Below, piece after piece: positions 23,013-35,800 of a stretch of 64,000 nt of DNA (positions are counted from its first letter, which is position 1; every line of letters starts with the position of its first letter). Position numbers and translations under genes: made by a program. The notes below the pieces were generated by a model. It did no database searches and had not been told where the DNA came from. It was given only the letters and a program-made list of their open reading frames with translations. The stretch is from Combretum micranthum (lineage: Eukaryota; Streptophyta; Magnoliopsida; Myrtales; Combretaceae): the NCBI GenBank assembly GCA_024138025.1, contig JAMXBD010000688.1, forward strand, positions 186,001 through 250,000, given 5' to 3'.

Positions 23013-25523
23013 ACTAACCTGCCCACTTAATGCTCAGGTTGACCATGAACAATTTTATAATTTATAAAGTGAATGGTTTCTTTGCAACTAAACCTTTTTC
23101 ATATAATAGTTAAATTCTTCTTTTCAAGAAACAACTTCAACCTACTTATTGCAACAATGAACATGATTCATATTCTTTTTCCTCGATTGGTGTGGATGAG
23201 AGTAGCTTTGATTATATAGATTAGTGGGACAAACAATATAGAATGAAAATAAATCATTTTCCAGCAGTGGCTTAAAAAAACATAACTTTTGATGTAGGAG
23301 GAGTGTCGAGCTTGGATTTTTCATTTATGGTTTTATTTCTTTTAATTCGATATGTATTAAATCCGAACCCATTTTATACAGACCCTCGAATAAGAATTAA
23401 AAGAAATTTAATTTTTGGAAACATTTTGGAGTTGCCACCAGATTGGAATCAGGAAAATTATAAGTTAGGATTAATGGGTTGGTTAATCCTAACTTAGCTA
23501 CTAATCTGCCAAAAAAATTTGATTTAAAACCAAACTTTATAAACCATAAATTCTGGATTCGGAGGCTACCTTATTAGAACCATATGGTTACTACTTAAAA
23601 TTTATAATTTAAAATTTATCCTTTTAATGCTAAAAAATGAATCAAATATCATGAATTCCTAAATTTACAATTTTATATACAAATTGATGATAAGACCATT
23701 TAGTATTTACTATAAATTAATTAACTCAAAATTTACAAGATAATGTGATGGAACAAAAAATATATTTTTAGATTTTTTGTCGCTCCGGAGGTGTCTACGT
23801 ACCACTAATCGAGATCAGACGTTACGTAGTTCTTTTTTGTTTGATGAAAATTTTAGTGTGTTAGTTTTTTTTAAATCTTTTGAAATATAATCCATTAAGT
23901 TATTAAATCTCTAACATTTTTGCAAAAAAAAAAAAAAAAAATAGATTTTCTTATTATGGTCTTAAATCAATTAAGTTAGGTTTTTGATGATTTCATGGAA
24001 ACTGGTTTTTTCTACATGACAAAATATTTGAATCATACATCCATATATCATAACAATCAACTCAACTGGCATACTATGAAAAAAAATTGTTAATATCAAA
24101 ATTTCAACAAGAGGTGAACATGAGATCGAATATTTACATAGGATGTCGTCCTTCGTTCATGATTCAAATTATCGCATGTTATATTCCATTTGAAAAAAAA
24201 AATTCTTGCTATAATATTACTATATTTATATGTATGTATTCACATTAACAGAGTACCAAAAAAACTGTCATGCCAAAAGTCATAAATTTACACAAAGGAA
24301 TATTAATAACATCTCTTATACAAGCCAATAAAAAAAATTGCATTATAGGACAAAAGATCTTAAACTTTTAGTACAAAAAATAAACAGTAACTAATTTTTA
24401 CGCTTTATAGGTTTTCAGGGTAGATTATAGTGAGACAAACACATAAGTTTATTTACTAGATTATCATTACGACATTACAATTATTATCTACTATTATTAT
24501 TGTTGTTATTGTAGTTGTTTTTTTTTTCTAAAACTCTACTATAAGTATAAACAAGAATGCACACACACATATATGATATTGCCCTATTATTTCTTCTCTT
24601 TTATCAATATAAATACAGTGGTTGTTATTATTATTGTTGAAATAAAAGAGAGAGAGATTGGAAGCGCACCTGTTTCTAAGATGACTAGGACGCACGTTGA
24701 TGAAGAAACGACGACGATGACGAGGAACGGCTGGTCGGGCTGGAGTCCAGCAGCTGACGAGTCGGGTTCTAATAGCTATGAGGTAGCATGGTTCCAAACG
24801 GTTGGTCGGACGGTGGTAGCTTGGTTAGTGGATATTCGGGCTTAGATTGGCGATGCTTCCCCTCTGCAAATCAAAAGCTTGTACTGGCACGAATCATTCT
24901 GCATTCTGCAATTGCCATTAAAATTTCACCTATTCAATTAGAAATCAAAGAATATTTTCTTTAAGACCCAGCTTCAAAAAAAATTTTTTGTGGATTTCCT
25001 ATATGGATTTCTTTTTTTTTTTTTATGTTTTTTTATCTTGTTCTTGTTTGCCGGGTATCTATAGATGCTCAATCCGCTCATCGACACGTGTGCTTATCCA
25101 AGTCTTCCTTACGCATGTCAATGACTTATTCATATAGGCTGTTAACTTATGCCTTGTTTTAGTTTATATAAAAATTATATTTAAGGTTTTCAAAATGAAT
25201 CAAGTTATTTACATTGAGTATTTATTTGGGTTCAAAGTAAATCTATAATTAAAATTAGTATTATATCAAGCCTAAAAATATTTTTAAAAATTAATTATTA
25301 TTTTTTCTTTTTTTTATACATTGAGAATGATTTCTTTTTCTTTTTTTTTTTTTGTAATTTGCAGGCTTAATATAATATTAATTTTTACTATAAACTGAAG
25401 TTTTAAATAGGCAAAAAATGGAGTGTCTACAAGAAGTTACAAAACCTATTACGTTATTTCGATGACTAATTTTTGAGCCCTGCAATGGATATCTTGGGTT
25501 AACCCGATTGAGGTTGTTTCAAT
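23013..25523. other. Non-coding region, possibly Tat LTR remnant on the left
   Basis: The left part should hold the 5' LTR of the Tat element if the primer site is right, but no second copy is in the window to confirm it. GGAGTTGCCACCAGATTGG near 23430 and GGATTCGGAGGCTAC near 23558 resemble phrases common in plant gypsy LTRs. A19 at 23921-23941 may be a retroposed tail. A GC-richer patch at 24650-24850 is open in two opposite frames; I do not recognise a product. Confidence 0.35.
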
Positions 25524-26761
25524 CAATGTCGTTAAAATCGGACCAGCCCGACCGGTTCGACTGGAACTAGCCTTAGAAATGGGCCGATCTATGCTAGCTC
25601 ATTTTTGCATTGAACTCGCCGGACCTGGTTGACCCCGCTGGTTTAACTATTATTGGTTTATCTGGTCGCATCAAACAGGTCTAAATGCACCACCTTAAAA
25701 AATGAAAAATTAAAAACAAACATGTTGCTGCCCAAACACCATTCTTTGTCTTTCTCCTCCTATACTCTTCTTTATCATATCTATAGCTAAACATGAACGA
25801 CTTGCGACTCCTGTCTCCATCTATGGCACGTCACAAATATCACCAACCAACTTGGTATCTATGGTCAATACTCAGCTCTAACTGCCATCACTCCTCCTTC
25901 TTTTCTATAAAACATCGGTTCACCGAGTTTAAATTGGCACTAACAACTTACACAGAAAGACCAATGTTTTTAAGCTTGAAACAAAAATTGTGTGCTGATA
26001 GTTGTATGCACTGCTTACTATTTACTACTCTTATTTTGTATGAGTGACAAAGAGATGATGAAGAGAGGAAAAAAAAAATACTTTTGCTAAACCGTTGTTT
26101 ATGGGGCTTAGGCTACGTAAAAAATACTTGTAGTTTTTTAATGGGACTATAGAAAAGTGTTTCTAGTTTTCTGCCATTATCAATTTTGTGGGTATGTGTG
26201 GCTTGTCATACCATTCGTCCTTTTTTTTTTTTTTTTTGCTTTTCAACACTCAACAGCATTGAAAAAATTCTAAGCATGGCAGGGTAATTAAGTGAAGATC
26301 TAAATGAGATATATATTTGCATGACAAAAAAAAAAGATATATATTTGACAAGTTTCGCAAATATAACACTTTATAATTATGTGTTAGGAATAAAATTAAT
26401 AGACTCAAATTTATAGTATAAATAAACATATAGGAAACAAATCTGGTTATTTGTGAGAGGTAGGTTTTAATGTTTAGTGTTTGTAATTTTGAATTTTGAA
26501 TACGTAATGTGGGATTTTAATTTCAATTATAATTTTTTTAAAAAAAATTAGTTTGAATTGGATTTAAGTTTTTTATTGATATAATTATACTAATGGAACT
26601 GATTTGATTGTAGATTTAATTCTATAATTTATATCCATTTTGTCTTTCAAAACTAAAATATAAGTTATATTTTTAATCCTAGTTCGAATCCTGGTTAAAC
26701 CCCTCGACCCCTGATCCTTTGGCATGTTTGGTTCAACCTCGGTTTGGTTTTGATGACACTG
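25524..26761. mobile_element. Non-autonomous hAT-type DNA transposon
   Basis: Ends form imperfect inverted repeats: left CAATGTCGTTAAAATCGGAC, and right, read inverted, CAGTGTCATCAAAACCAAAC (about 75% match). The inner ends hold the CCGGTTCGACTGG / GGTTCGAATCCTGG style sequence usual in this plant hAT group. Flanks GTTTCAAT (25516-25523) and GTTTCTAC (26762-26769) agree at 6 of 8 bases, the hAT duplication length. No transposase frame is seen, so it would depend on a partner elsewhere. Confidence 0.7.
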
Positions 26762-26769
26762 GTTTCTAC

Positions 26770-26954
26770 TTTGAAAAACGTTGTTTAAGGCTTATAATGG
26801 ATTGTTTTATATTTTTGGAGTTTGTAATTTCAAATTTCTTTATATTTTCGTTTCTTCATTTTAGTTTGAGAGCTTGGGGTTAAGATAAGGGAGAGAAAGT
26901 ACAAAGTTTTGTATTTAACTTATATTTTGAAAAGGGTAAATCCAAGATAACCTA
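26770..26954. other. Short non-coding flank left of solo LTR D
   Basis: AT-rich unique-looking sequence that continues at 42595 if the solo LTR and its nested element are removed. Nothing recognised. Confidence 0.6.
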
Positions 26955-29099
26955 TGTAAGCCCCGGAAAATTTCAGTAAATAATTTCAAGATGAACTTCG
27001 AAAATAAACCCTAAAAATCACTCCAAATTAAAACCAAATTTCAACTAGTCCTAAATCACGAATGAATTCAGAAACTTCTTAATCTTGAGAAAATGAAAAT
27101 CCTGAAAAACAAAATAAGAACTCAACATACTTTAATTACAAAACCACTACGTTCAAAGAATTCCATAATTAACTCCGACTTATAAAATCGGGTAATATAA
27201 AGACTAAAAACAAATTATTAAAAGAAAAAGTAAATAATGATTAACCTTCGGAAATAAAACTCAGTTTAAGAATTCCGAAAACGTTAAAAGATATTAAATA
27301 CTTACAAAATAAAATCTAAAATAAATTTTCTCAAATCAAATATGTTATATAAACATGAAATATCAGATTCCAAATTGGTAAGGACCTAAACCGGAAAATC
27401 ACCCGGAAACTCTAAGTGGTATGCAATAGTTTAAGTCCGGTAATCTAGCGCCCCTAACCCTAGAGGTTGAGATGTAGTTTAAATATGTAGAATAGCTCAT
27501 AGTAATATAAGTTTGTTTAAAAAAATCAGATTGGTAAATTTTTTACCTATTTCGAATCCGTTTGGATACAGACTTCGAAAGCGTGTCCTGGGCTCGAGAT
27601 ATAAAAAATATACCAATAGTACCATTAGACTCGTAATTTCATAAGATTTTCAAATATATCAGTTATATAATTTTTCGGATTATAAAAGTTACAGTTATAA
27701 CCTTTTTATCGTATTTTCGATTACTACCGGGAATTAATTAGTCTTTTGCACTATTCACTTTTATTTCATTACACGATTTTATTATTCTTATAAAGTCTTA
27801 TATTTTTAGATAAATATTTTATATATTATAGAAAATTTTGTTTTTCTAAAATTTAGTTAGTTCGAGCTTTTATGAGATCAGATTCTGTTTAAGACCCGAT
27901 ACTAAAAATAAAATAAAATAATTCAATATTTGAAAAATATTTATATTTTCATAAAATAATTTTTTAGAATTTTTCGGGTTATAAAAATATCATTTATAGC
28001 CCCTATTCATGTATTTTGATCATACCGGTAACATATTTGTTAAAATACTAAACAATTCAGATAATTATTTAATTTTAATTATGAAAAATCTACTACAAAT
28101 ATTTGAAATAAATTTTCTAATTTTATTTTATTTATTTTATTTTATTAAGAAAGTACTTTTACAATCCATACTTTCAAGTACACCTTACACATATCACTGG
28201 CTTTTCACTTCAATCTTTCTACACATTATCCCACACTTCATGATAGATTTTTCATTCTTTATGGCTGCCATTGTCCTTCATTTACTCCTATTTTAACTAA
28301 AAATAAATGTATTTCAATCCTTCTTCAAAATGTTACATTACACATTAATTATACAATTCAATTTTGAGTCAAATTTCAACAAAACCCTCTCTCCTCTCTT
28401 CACAATTCACGTGCTGCATGTTCCATATTGGCCGCCCTTGTTTTATTTTTTTCTCTCTTTTATTCATTTAATACACTTATTTTCACTCTCTCCTTCATTT
28501 ACTCATTTTTCCTTTTTCATTCCCTAACCTTTTCTCTCTTTTTTCCTCTCTTTTCTTCTTCTTCTTGCCCTTGTTCATACAAAGAACAAGCTGCCCCCAT
28601 TCTTCCATGAGCCTCCATGCATATTTCTTAAAGATTTTTAAGCAAATCTTCATCTCAAAGCCTCCATAGGTGATATAGGTAAAGTGTAATGAAAGTTTCA
28701 TGCATCAAATGATCTTTCATAAGCTTAAAAGCTTAGGATGATGATGCAAAAAATAAAATACTCCTCTTCTCCACTATTATTATCTTATATCATAATTGTT
28801 TTCTTATTTAAAGTTGATATATTTTGTAGATCTAATTTTTTGTAGCTTTGATTTTTGTTTATGCCATAGATCTTACTATTTGAGTTACTATTTTTGTTAT
28901 CTCTTATGATTTATGCATATATTTCTCATTCACAACGTATTCATGCATTTAAAACTAGTTTAGAAGACTAGATCTAGTGTTTTGAGTTCACAAAATGCAT
29001 TAGACTTTGTTTTATATTCATGAACAACTTGCAGTAGCATGAGGATAGTAGGAATGTTTTAGAAAACTCAAGATCTATTTTATTTTCAACAAAAATCAT

Positions 29100-30960
29100 T
29101 TTTGAAAATTCGGATGAAAAATAAACCATATTTAGAAATGTTATTTTTCAACTTCAAAATGTATATTTTTCATTTAAAATGAAGGGCTTAGGGTATAGAT
29201 AACATAAATGAGTGATTTTGATGAGTAAAGTTTAGATTTATGAGTTTATTGTGCACTACCATGGGTTTCATTTAGATGTATGTTCATATTATGTGTAGAT
29301 CTTAGATTTGGACTTGAACAAAAATTATGAAATTCGTATTTTGGCAATACCCCCATTTAAAAACCACTTCTCAAGTGTCAAAATGTAATTTTTACTTAAG
29401 ATAATGAAGGCTTAATATATGTGTATCATCAAGACTTCTTTTTATAAGAATCAAAAGTTATTTTCAAAATAAAAAATTCTATTTTCGGATTTTGGCCAAG
29501 GCATACTTTAAAAACATATTTTCAAACTCAAAAAAGAAGTTTTTATTTAAGAAATGAAAGGCTCTTAGGATAGGATATGTAAGAATGGATTTTCATAAGT
29601 TTAGATAGATTTTATCAAAAGATATGTCCAAAAATAAATTTTGTAAATTCGAATCCCAACCAATACTAATTTGAAAACCTATTTTTTAACTTCAAAACAA
29701 GACTTTTAATAAAGAAATGGAAGCCTTAAGGGATAGGTTTGATTATGAAATGTTTTTTTGAAAGACTAAATGAGTTTTACAAAGAAAACAAGCTCAAATG
29801 AATCTTTCAAAATTCGGATTTGAAAATAGCCACAATTCAAACACTTATTTCCAAATGTCAAAGTGATAATTTTGATAGGAAAATGGAAGTCCTAGGGTAT
29901 ATATATAATAAAGACCAAGTTTTGATAAGGATAAAAGAAGTTTATCAAAATATAATCTTAGAATAACAAATGTTTTCCAAGAATAGGTTAAGCAATGTTT
30001 TCCTTCTTTAAAATTTTGTAAAATTCGTACTTAGGCAAACCACCTATGTAAACACCTATTTTCTAACCTCAAAATGAAGGTTTTTATTGAAATAATGAAG
30101 GTGATGGTTATATAGATCATCAAGGTTGAGTTTTGATAAAATAAATTATGATTTTGCAAGAAGAAAAACTATTTTTCTTAAGTCTAGTAAAATTCAAAGT
30201 TTTACAAAGTAAATGTTTTCAAAAAGAATTCTTGATATTATATGTATACATATAGGTAGATCATCTCATAATCTTCATGACAATAGCTTGTAGGTAATAC
30301 ATATATGCATGATGCATTATAGAAACAAAATATGAAAATTGAGTTTGTCCAAAATTTGTAAATTTGGATGATTTCCAAACCATGCCTTAAAAATCCATTT
30401 ACCAACTCCAAAAATTGTGTTTTATATGAAAAATGAGGAGTTTAAGTCATAGGTATCATCAAGTAATGATTTTGATAAATTAAGATGGGATTTGCTAAGA
30501 AAAATATGTGGAATAAGGAGTAGAAATGTAGTAGGAAAAATTTGAGTTGCTAGTCAACTTAGGAAATTCGTAATTTTGGAGTGATGTCATGAAAACACAT
30601 ACTTTCCAAACTTAAAATGAAAGTTTTATTAAAGAAATGAAGTCCTTAGTGGTAAGGCATGATTGAGCCTTAATTTTCTAAGTATCCAATGATTTTTTAC
30701 ATAAAGGAATCACCACAAAAATAAGTTTTGCAAAATTCGGATTTGGAATGAACCAATTTTAAAAACATGTTTACAAAGTGAAAAATGAAAATTTTTATGT
30801 AGAAATGAAGGTCATAAATAATATATATAATGAAGACTCTATTTTAACAAAAATAATTATATTTTCTTAAGTAATAAATCCAAAACAAATGAAAATAATC
30901 AAAGTTAGGAAACTAGTATTCTTAAAAGTTGTTACCCTTGAAGTCTTGTAATATAAGGAG
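29100..30960. repeat. Degenerate internal repeats in solo LTR D
   Basis: A loose unit of about 150-230 bases recurs about nine times: 'AAAATTCGGAT' or 'AATTCGTA', then a run with AAAAACC or AAAACAC, then 'TTTCAAACTTAAAATGAA', then 'GAAATGAAG...TAGGTAT'. Starts are near 29105, 29330, 29480, 29640, 29810, 30010, 30350, 30560 and 30725. TE1's LTR has about two such units (near 9495 and 9845). Unit boundaries are approximate. Confidence 0.6.
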
Positions 30961-31452
30961 TTATAAAATTTCCTTTTAGAAAAAATCATCAAGATCATGC
31001 ATACATTGAGCTCATCTCATATCATTCATATTAGGAAATCATTTATATTGCATGCATAGCAAATCTATATTGTAGGAACATTACAAACATTGACAAAACT
31101 ATTTTTCGGAAATTGAAATTGTTACTGCCCTAATCTGATCCGACCTTTTCGAAGCTTCAAAGTTTTCAAAACTTAAATATAATATTAGAAATAGATAGAT
31201 CTTTCGAAGTAGATAGAAATCGATATATAATTCGTGAGATTCCGAGTTAAAATGATCAAGTTATGGCCGTTTTAAATTAGAATTCCCGTTTAGGACGAGA
31301 ATTACGAATTTGATAGTTTGAATAAGATAATTTGGATTAGTTAAGTGATGAAATACTTATTAAAGTATTTCTTCCTTTTAGGTGATCCCGAATTCGACGA
31401 TTCCCTACCACTGGATTACTTGTACTAAGAGACCGGTGATCCAATGGTCGAG

Positions 31453-34050
31453 TGAAATAGCCATGAATTCCTTAAATTATATATTAATGTGTTATTGGAA
31501 TAATATAATATATATGTGTGTTGTGTGTTGTGTGTGTGTGTGTGTGTTTAAATATAATTAGTGAATGTGTTATTTATATGTGTATAGTATTATGAAATTA
31601 ATATTATTGTTTGATATCTATAAATGTGTGTATAGTGTAATGAATGTGTGTCTTTTCAAATTAATATGCATGTGTTATGTTTAGAATTTAGTAAATTTAC
31701 TTTTGAATTGTTTAGATGTATGACAGAATTTTGGCCAATTTTAAACCCACTTTTTAAGCTTAAATTCAACCCAAATGCATTTGAAATTTGCCTAAATTAA
31801 TTCTAGGACAAATATACCCCTAATGGCTAAGTTTGGATGATAATTGACTTGTTTAGACTTGTTTTGACCTCTTTTTGGGCAGCCCTATTTCATACGAATT
31901 TTCATCTTCTTTTCTTTCTTCTTTCTTTCTTCCTTTCTCATCCCAAAATCTTAACCCTAAGCCAAGACTTATTACAAGCTTTAGGATTTGAATATCATTC
32001 CAAGCCAAGATTTAATCATGTGAGTTTAATACAAACTTTATCTTTTATTTTATGTTCTATATTGAATTGTTTGTAAATGTTAGAATAGATATGATTTTGA
32101 GGTGATAATTGGTGTGGGATTGATTTGATGCATTGATGATAGTTTGATGAGATTATGTGATTAATGGAGTGGTAATTTGTATCTTATAGGAGTGTTGTTG
32201 TGAGGGATGAATGTTATGGGAGATTGAAGGATTGAGTAGTGAGTTGTGAATTGGAAGTGTGATTAGAGTTTTGATGCTTAGAAGTAGGATACATGTTGTT
32301 AGGATAGTGTTTGGATCCTATAACAAGCTTTGGAAAGTTTGATTAGTTTGGAGAATTTTTGAAAAATGAACAAAGTTGTAGTAAAACAGGGGAATTCAAA
32401 AACAATTTTCGTATAGGCTAAAATTTGAACGTACGCCGCATCTGGGGTTTCTACGCCGCCGGCCTAAGGCGGTGTTGAAGCCCACAGAATCAAATTTCTT
32501 AAGGCCGATCGAACGCCGCCGGCTTTCGCTGGAAAAGTCAGCCGGCGTTCATCCTTTCACATTGTACGCCGGCTACTGGGAATCAAAGCCGCCGGCGTAT
32601 AGTGAGAGGCTGCCGCGTATCTGTGTAAGCGGCCGGTTTGCACCTCTCTACGTTTTGAAAAATTTTGAATTTGGATTCTACGCCGGCTCAAAGCCGCCGG
32701 CGTAGAATGAAGGCAGTCGGCGTACCTTAACGCTGCCAGCGTTGGCAGTGTTTTTTTCATAGTATTGAACACCGGCTCAAAGCCGCCGGCTTTGGTGCCG
32801 GCGTATCCCCTGCGCTTTTGAATTTTAAAACTTTCTTTAAAATTTTCCGAAGTTTGATATATGATCAATTACGTATTTGTTAAGCGATCTAGGATATAAT
32901 AGGATGTTAAATGCTTTATTATGACTTTGTATTAATTTATTTGGATTTCTTTGATATATTTATATTTTATACTAGTTAATTAGTGCTTAAGCTAAGTGTG
33001 AATTTAATATTGATTTAAACAGTGATAGATCCGCCCAGTCAACCCCGTTAATTCCGAGCTATCTCAGGTACGCAGTAACTTGCTGTCTCTTTGCTAGGGT
33101 AGGCATCAAAATCAAACTACTTTAAAATAAGAAAATCTATTGATATATGAGTGTTGATTGTCGTTGTTTGCCGTTGAATCTGGTTCGGAGAGCGGCACCC
33201 TGCTCAGATTGGGGGCAGGGTACTTTCTCGTTAATGGATAGAATTGTTTAGGAGATATGAGTATCCGAGCTGCTCATATCAACCCCCTGAGCGTCGTGAT
33301 GCGTTACTCAGGATCCCCTAGTATTACGGGCTACGCGGAAGGTGGGGCTGCCTAGTCTGTATGAACAGTAGGGACCACTCAGGGAGGCGGACGTAATACT
33401 AGATCCTTGTTGTCCGGAGTTTGAATACTCCCGTGTTGTTTACTAACTAAAGACTTAATAATAAACAAGTGATTGTTGCATAATGCATTTAGCCTAAGAA
33501 TGTGTGATCCACTTCGCATTTTGTATTCGTTACTTGTGTACTGGGCCTTTGGCTCATATTTTATCTATTTCAGGTGATGATTCCGATGAGTTCTATACGA
33601 GTATGGGGTACGGAACCGACTTTGAAGATTTTCTTGATGGGTTGGAGGATTAGAGATGACCATGGACTCAATGGACCCATGAATGTAATAGATTAGATGG
33701 ATTCTTTTTGGTTGATGATGTAATTATAGTGTTAGTTGAGTTGTGTTTTGAGGATTTTTGTAAGGCTTGTAAGAAGCCTTTGGATGTAATATATATGTAT
33801 ATATGTGTGTTTAGCTATTTAGAAGTTAAGTTGTACTTCCTTTGCAAAATGTTGGTAGTGTAGTTATAGTTTTGTTTAAGGTTGAAAAAAAAAAAATATG
33901 TCTCCTATTGTATAATATCTTTATGGAATTAGATAAACAATTACTCAAACAATTCCTTTAGGCAACCTTACATATAATCTTAGGGGTTATATGTGGTTGG
34001 GGAACCGTTATCTCCTATTTCAAATATAGGGGTGATAGCGGGTCCTTACA
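31453..34050 (+). repeat. TE2 5' LTR (2598 bp)
   Basis: Starts TGAAATAGCC and ends GGTCCTTACA, with the primer site two bases later. It holds a TG/GTGT microsatellite near 31517-31548, the GC-rich palindrome block (32435-32812), and the conserved block CAGTCAACCCCGTTA near 33038. A short acidic frame is open near its 3' end (33572-33652). Confidence 0.94.
32435..32812. repeat. GC-rich palindrome array in TE2 5' LTR
   Basis: About a dozen variants of ACGCCGGC / GCCGGCGT within 380 bases of otherwise AT-rich DNA. Inverted pairs form hairpins. The strongest is a perfect 13-bp stem ATTCTACGCCGGC (32675-32687) with its complement at 32696-32708 around an 8-base loop. Another is TACGCCGGC (32565-32573) with 32591-32599. 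AAAGCCGCCGGCTTT near 32779-32793 is itself nearly palindromic. Confidence 0.88.
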
Positions 34051-34052
34051 GT

Positions 34053-34064
34053 TGGTATCAGAGC
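34053..34064 (+). other. TE2 primer binding site (initiator tRNA-Met)
   Basis: TGGTATCAGAGC two bases after the 5' LTR end, the same primer type as TE1. Confidence 0.93.
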
Positions 34065-34363
34065 GAGTTTGATTAATTGCTTATCTAATTGTAATGATTA
34101 TTTAAGACTTGACCTAGACACAATTAAGTAGTATAGAAAAGAATTAAGTTATCCAAATAGTTGTGTGTAATTTCCTTCTTGCTTGTTTTATATATTTGTT
34201 ATTTGTTTTCTTGTTTACTAATTGCTTATTGTTTGTTGATGACTTGTTGAATTGTTTGTTCATTTATGTATGAATGTAAATGTTAACTTGATAAGTTTTG
34301 CATGTGATTAGGAATTTAGATACATGTGTGAATGTGTGTTGAATATATCTATGCAATTGTAAA

Positions 34364-35800
34364 GATGGACAGGTTGAGGAGGTCTACCAGGCAACATTCT
34401 GATAGAGAAAGTATGCCACCACCACCACAGTCATCGTCTACATTTGCTCCTACTTCATCTTCTACACCGAGCAGTGAGACTACTCCATCGCCTGCATCGG
34501 CTTCAGCTTCACAAGTTCCTCCACCGACTCAGATTCCTCCACCTCCACCTATGCCACCCATTCCTCCTATGTCACAAATACCACTGGTGATCCGAACTCG
34601 ATGTACAGTATGATGAGGGATATGATGGCCATGATGCAGCAATATCAGATGATGATGTATCAACAAACTCAGCATCTCATGCAGCAAGGTAACAGCAAGG
34701 AATGAGATCAAATGAGGCTGCTCCTGTAAATGATCAATCCAACCAAATCAAATTACATGATTTTAGCAAGATGGTTCCGAGTTTGATGGTATAGTAATGA
34801 TCCTACAGTAGCTGAAGGTGGATAGAGCTTGAGAAAACATTTGCAGCCAGTAGAACCCGGAAGATAATAAAGTGGATTTAGCGGTTTACATGATGAAGAA
34901 AGAGGCTTATAATTGGTGGAGATTAACAAGTGGAAATCTACAACTACCCATATCATGGAATGCATTCAAGGATATATTTTTCACAAGTATTTTCCGAATT
35001 CAGTAAGAGAGGATGATAGCCGATTGGTTGAACTTGAGACAAGGGAGCAAGACTATAGATGAATATCATGGTGAATTCTGTAGACTGTTGCGTTTTGCTG
35101 GAGGTGATTACCGGATGAAAGAATGAAAGTTCAGAAATTTCAGAATGGACTGAATGAAGAAATCCAAAGTGAAGTGAAGAAATTTGAGTTGCATACCCTA
35201 TCAGATACGGTGGCCAAAGCTTTGCTAATGGAGCAAATTCAGAACGATAGTAGAATTAGAAGAGCAAAGAGAGCTGCATTTCTGGGAAAGAGACCCGCTT
35301 CCACTTCATCCTATGATAATTATCGGGTGTTGGTAAAGGAAAGAAGCCATTTATGGGACGACAAGGAATCAAAAGCCGACATATAAAGCTCCTACACTTG
35401 CATTTGAAAAGAAATGTTTTAGGTGCTATGGTCCTCATGAGTTGTCCGATTGCAAGTGGACTCCCAATGCATGTTTCTCATGTGGTCAAGTTGGGCATAA
35501 GTCTAGAGAGTGCAAGAATCCGAAACTACCACCGGTCTTTTGTGCATATTGCAAGCAAAGAGGGCATCACATTGCTAATTGCAAGGACCGACCTAATGTG
35601 AAGAGTGGAGTTGATGTAGAGAAGGGAAAGACAAATCCGAGGGTTTTCGCCTTACAGCAGATTGAGGACACACCCTCAGTAGACACTTTGGCAGGTATAC
35701 TGAGTGTTGCTAATAGGGATGCATATGTGCTAATTGATACTGGAGCGACTCATGCTTGTATTTCTGAAAATTTTATGAATGATTGTGAGCTTGCTCTGAA
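34364..35800 (+). pseudogene. TE2 gag, protease start, frameshifted
   Basis: ATG at 34364 begins MDRLRRSTRQHSDRE, then a Ser/Pro/Thr-rich N-terminus with runs of proline (to about 34600). Met/Gln-rich sequence follows (34615-34690). The capsid region (34750-35230) reads in pieces across frames (for example AYNWWRLTSG, then KVQKFQNGLNEEI). Near 35410-35580 are three Cys/His clusters, of which CFSCGQVGHKSREC and CAYCKQRGHHIANC are clean CX2CX4HX4C knuckles. The protease motif VLIDTGATHACISENF is near 35725-35775 in the knuckle frame. This gives one original gag-pol ORF, broken at many points. Confidence 0.88.

Noticed and set aside
23303..23497. 64-codon + strand frame
   Set aside because: Sits where an old Tat LTR is expected and shows LTR-like phrases, with no protein motif.
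24573..24845. 90-codon frame on the + strand, with an 89-codon frame opposite
   Set aside because: A locally GC-richer patch keeps both strands open. No domain, no splice context and no clear start; only noted as part of the non-coding region.
28009..28610. Hydrophobic-looking frames of 60-95 codons
   Set aside because: Phe/Leu/Ile-rich because of T-rich DNA in solo LTR D; not membrane proteins.
32472..32868. Frames on both strands across the GC-rich block
   Set aside because: They are produced by the palindromic motifs, change between the two LTRs, and have no protein family character.
34332..34363. Start of TE2 gag upstream of the ATG at 34364
   Set aside because: The longer frame uses a non-ATG start. 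The ATG at 34364, with the MDRLRRS beginning, fits a plant retroelement better.
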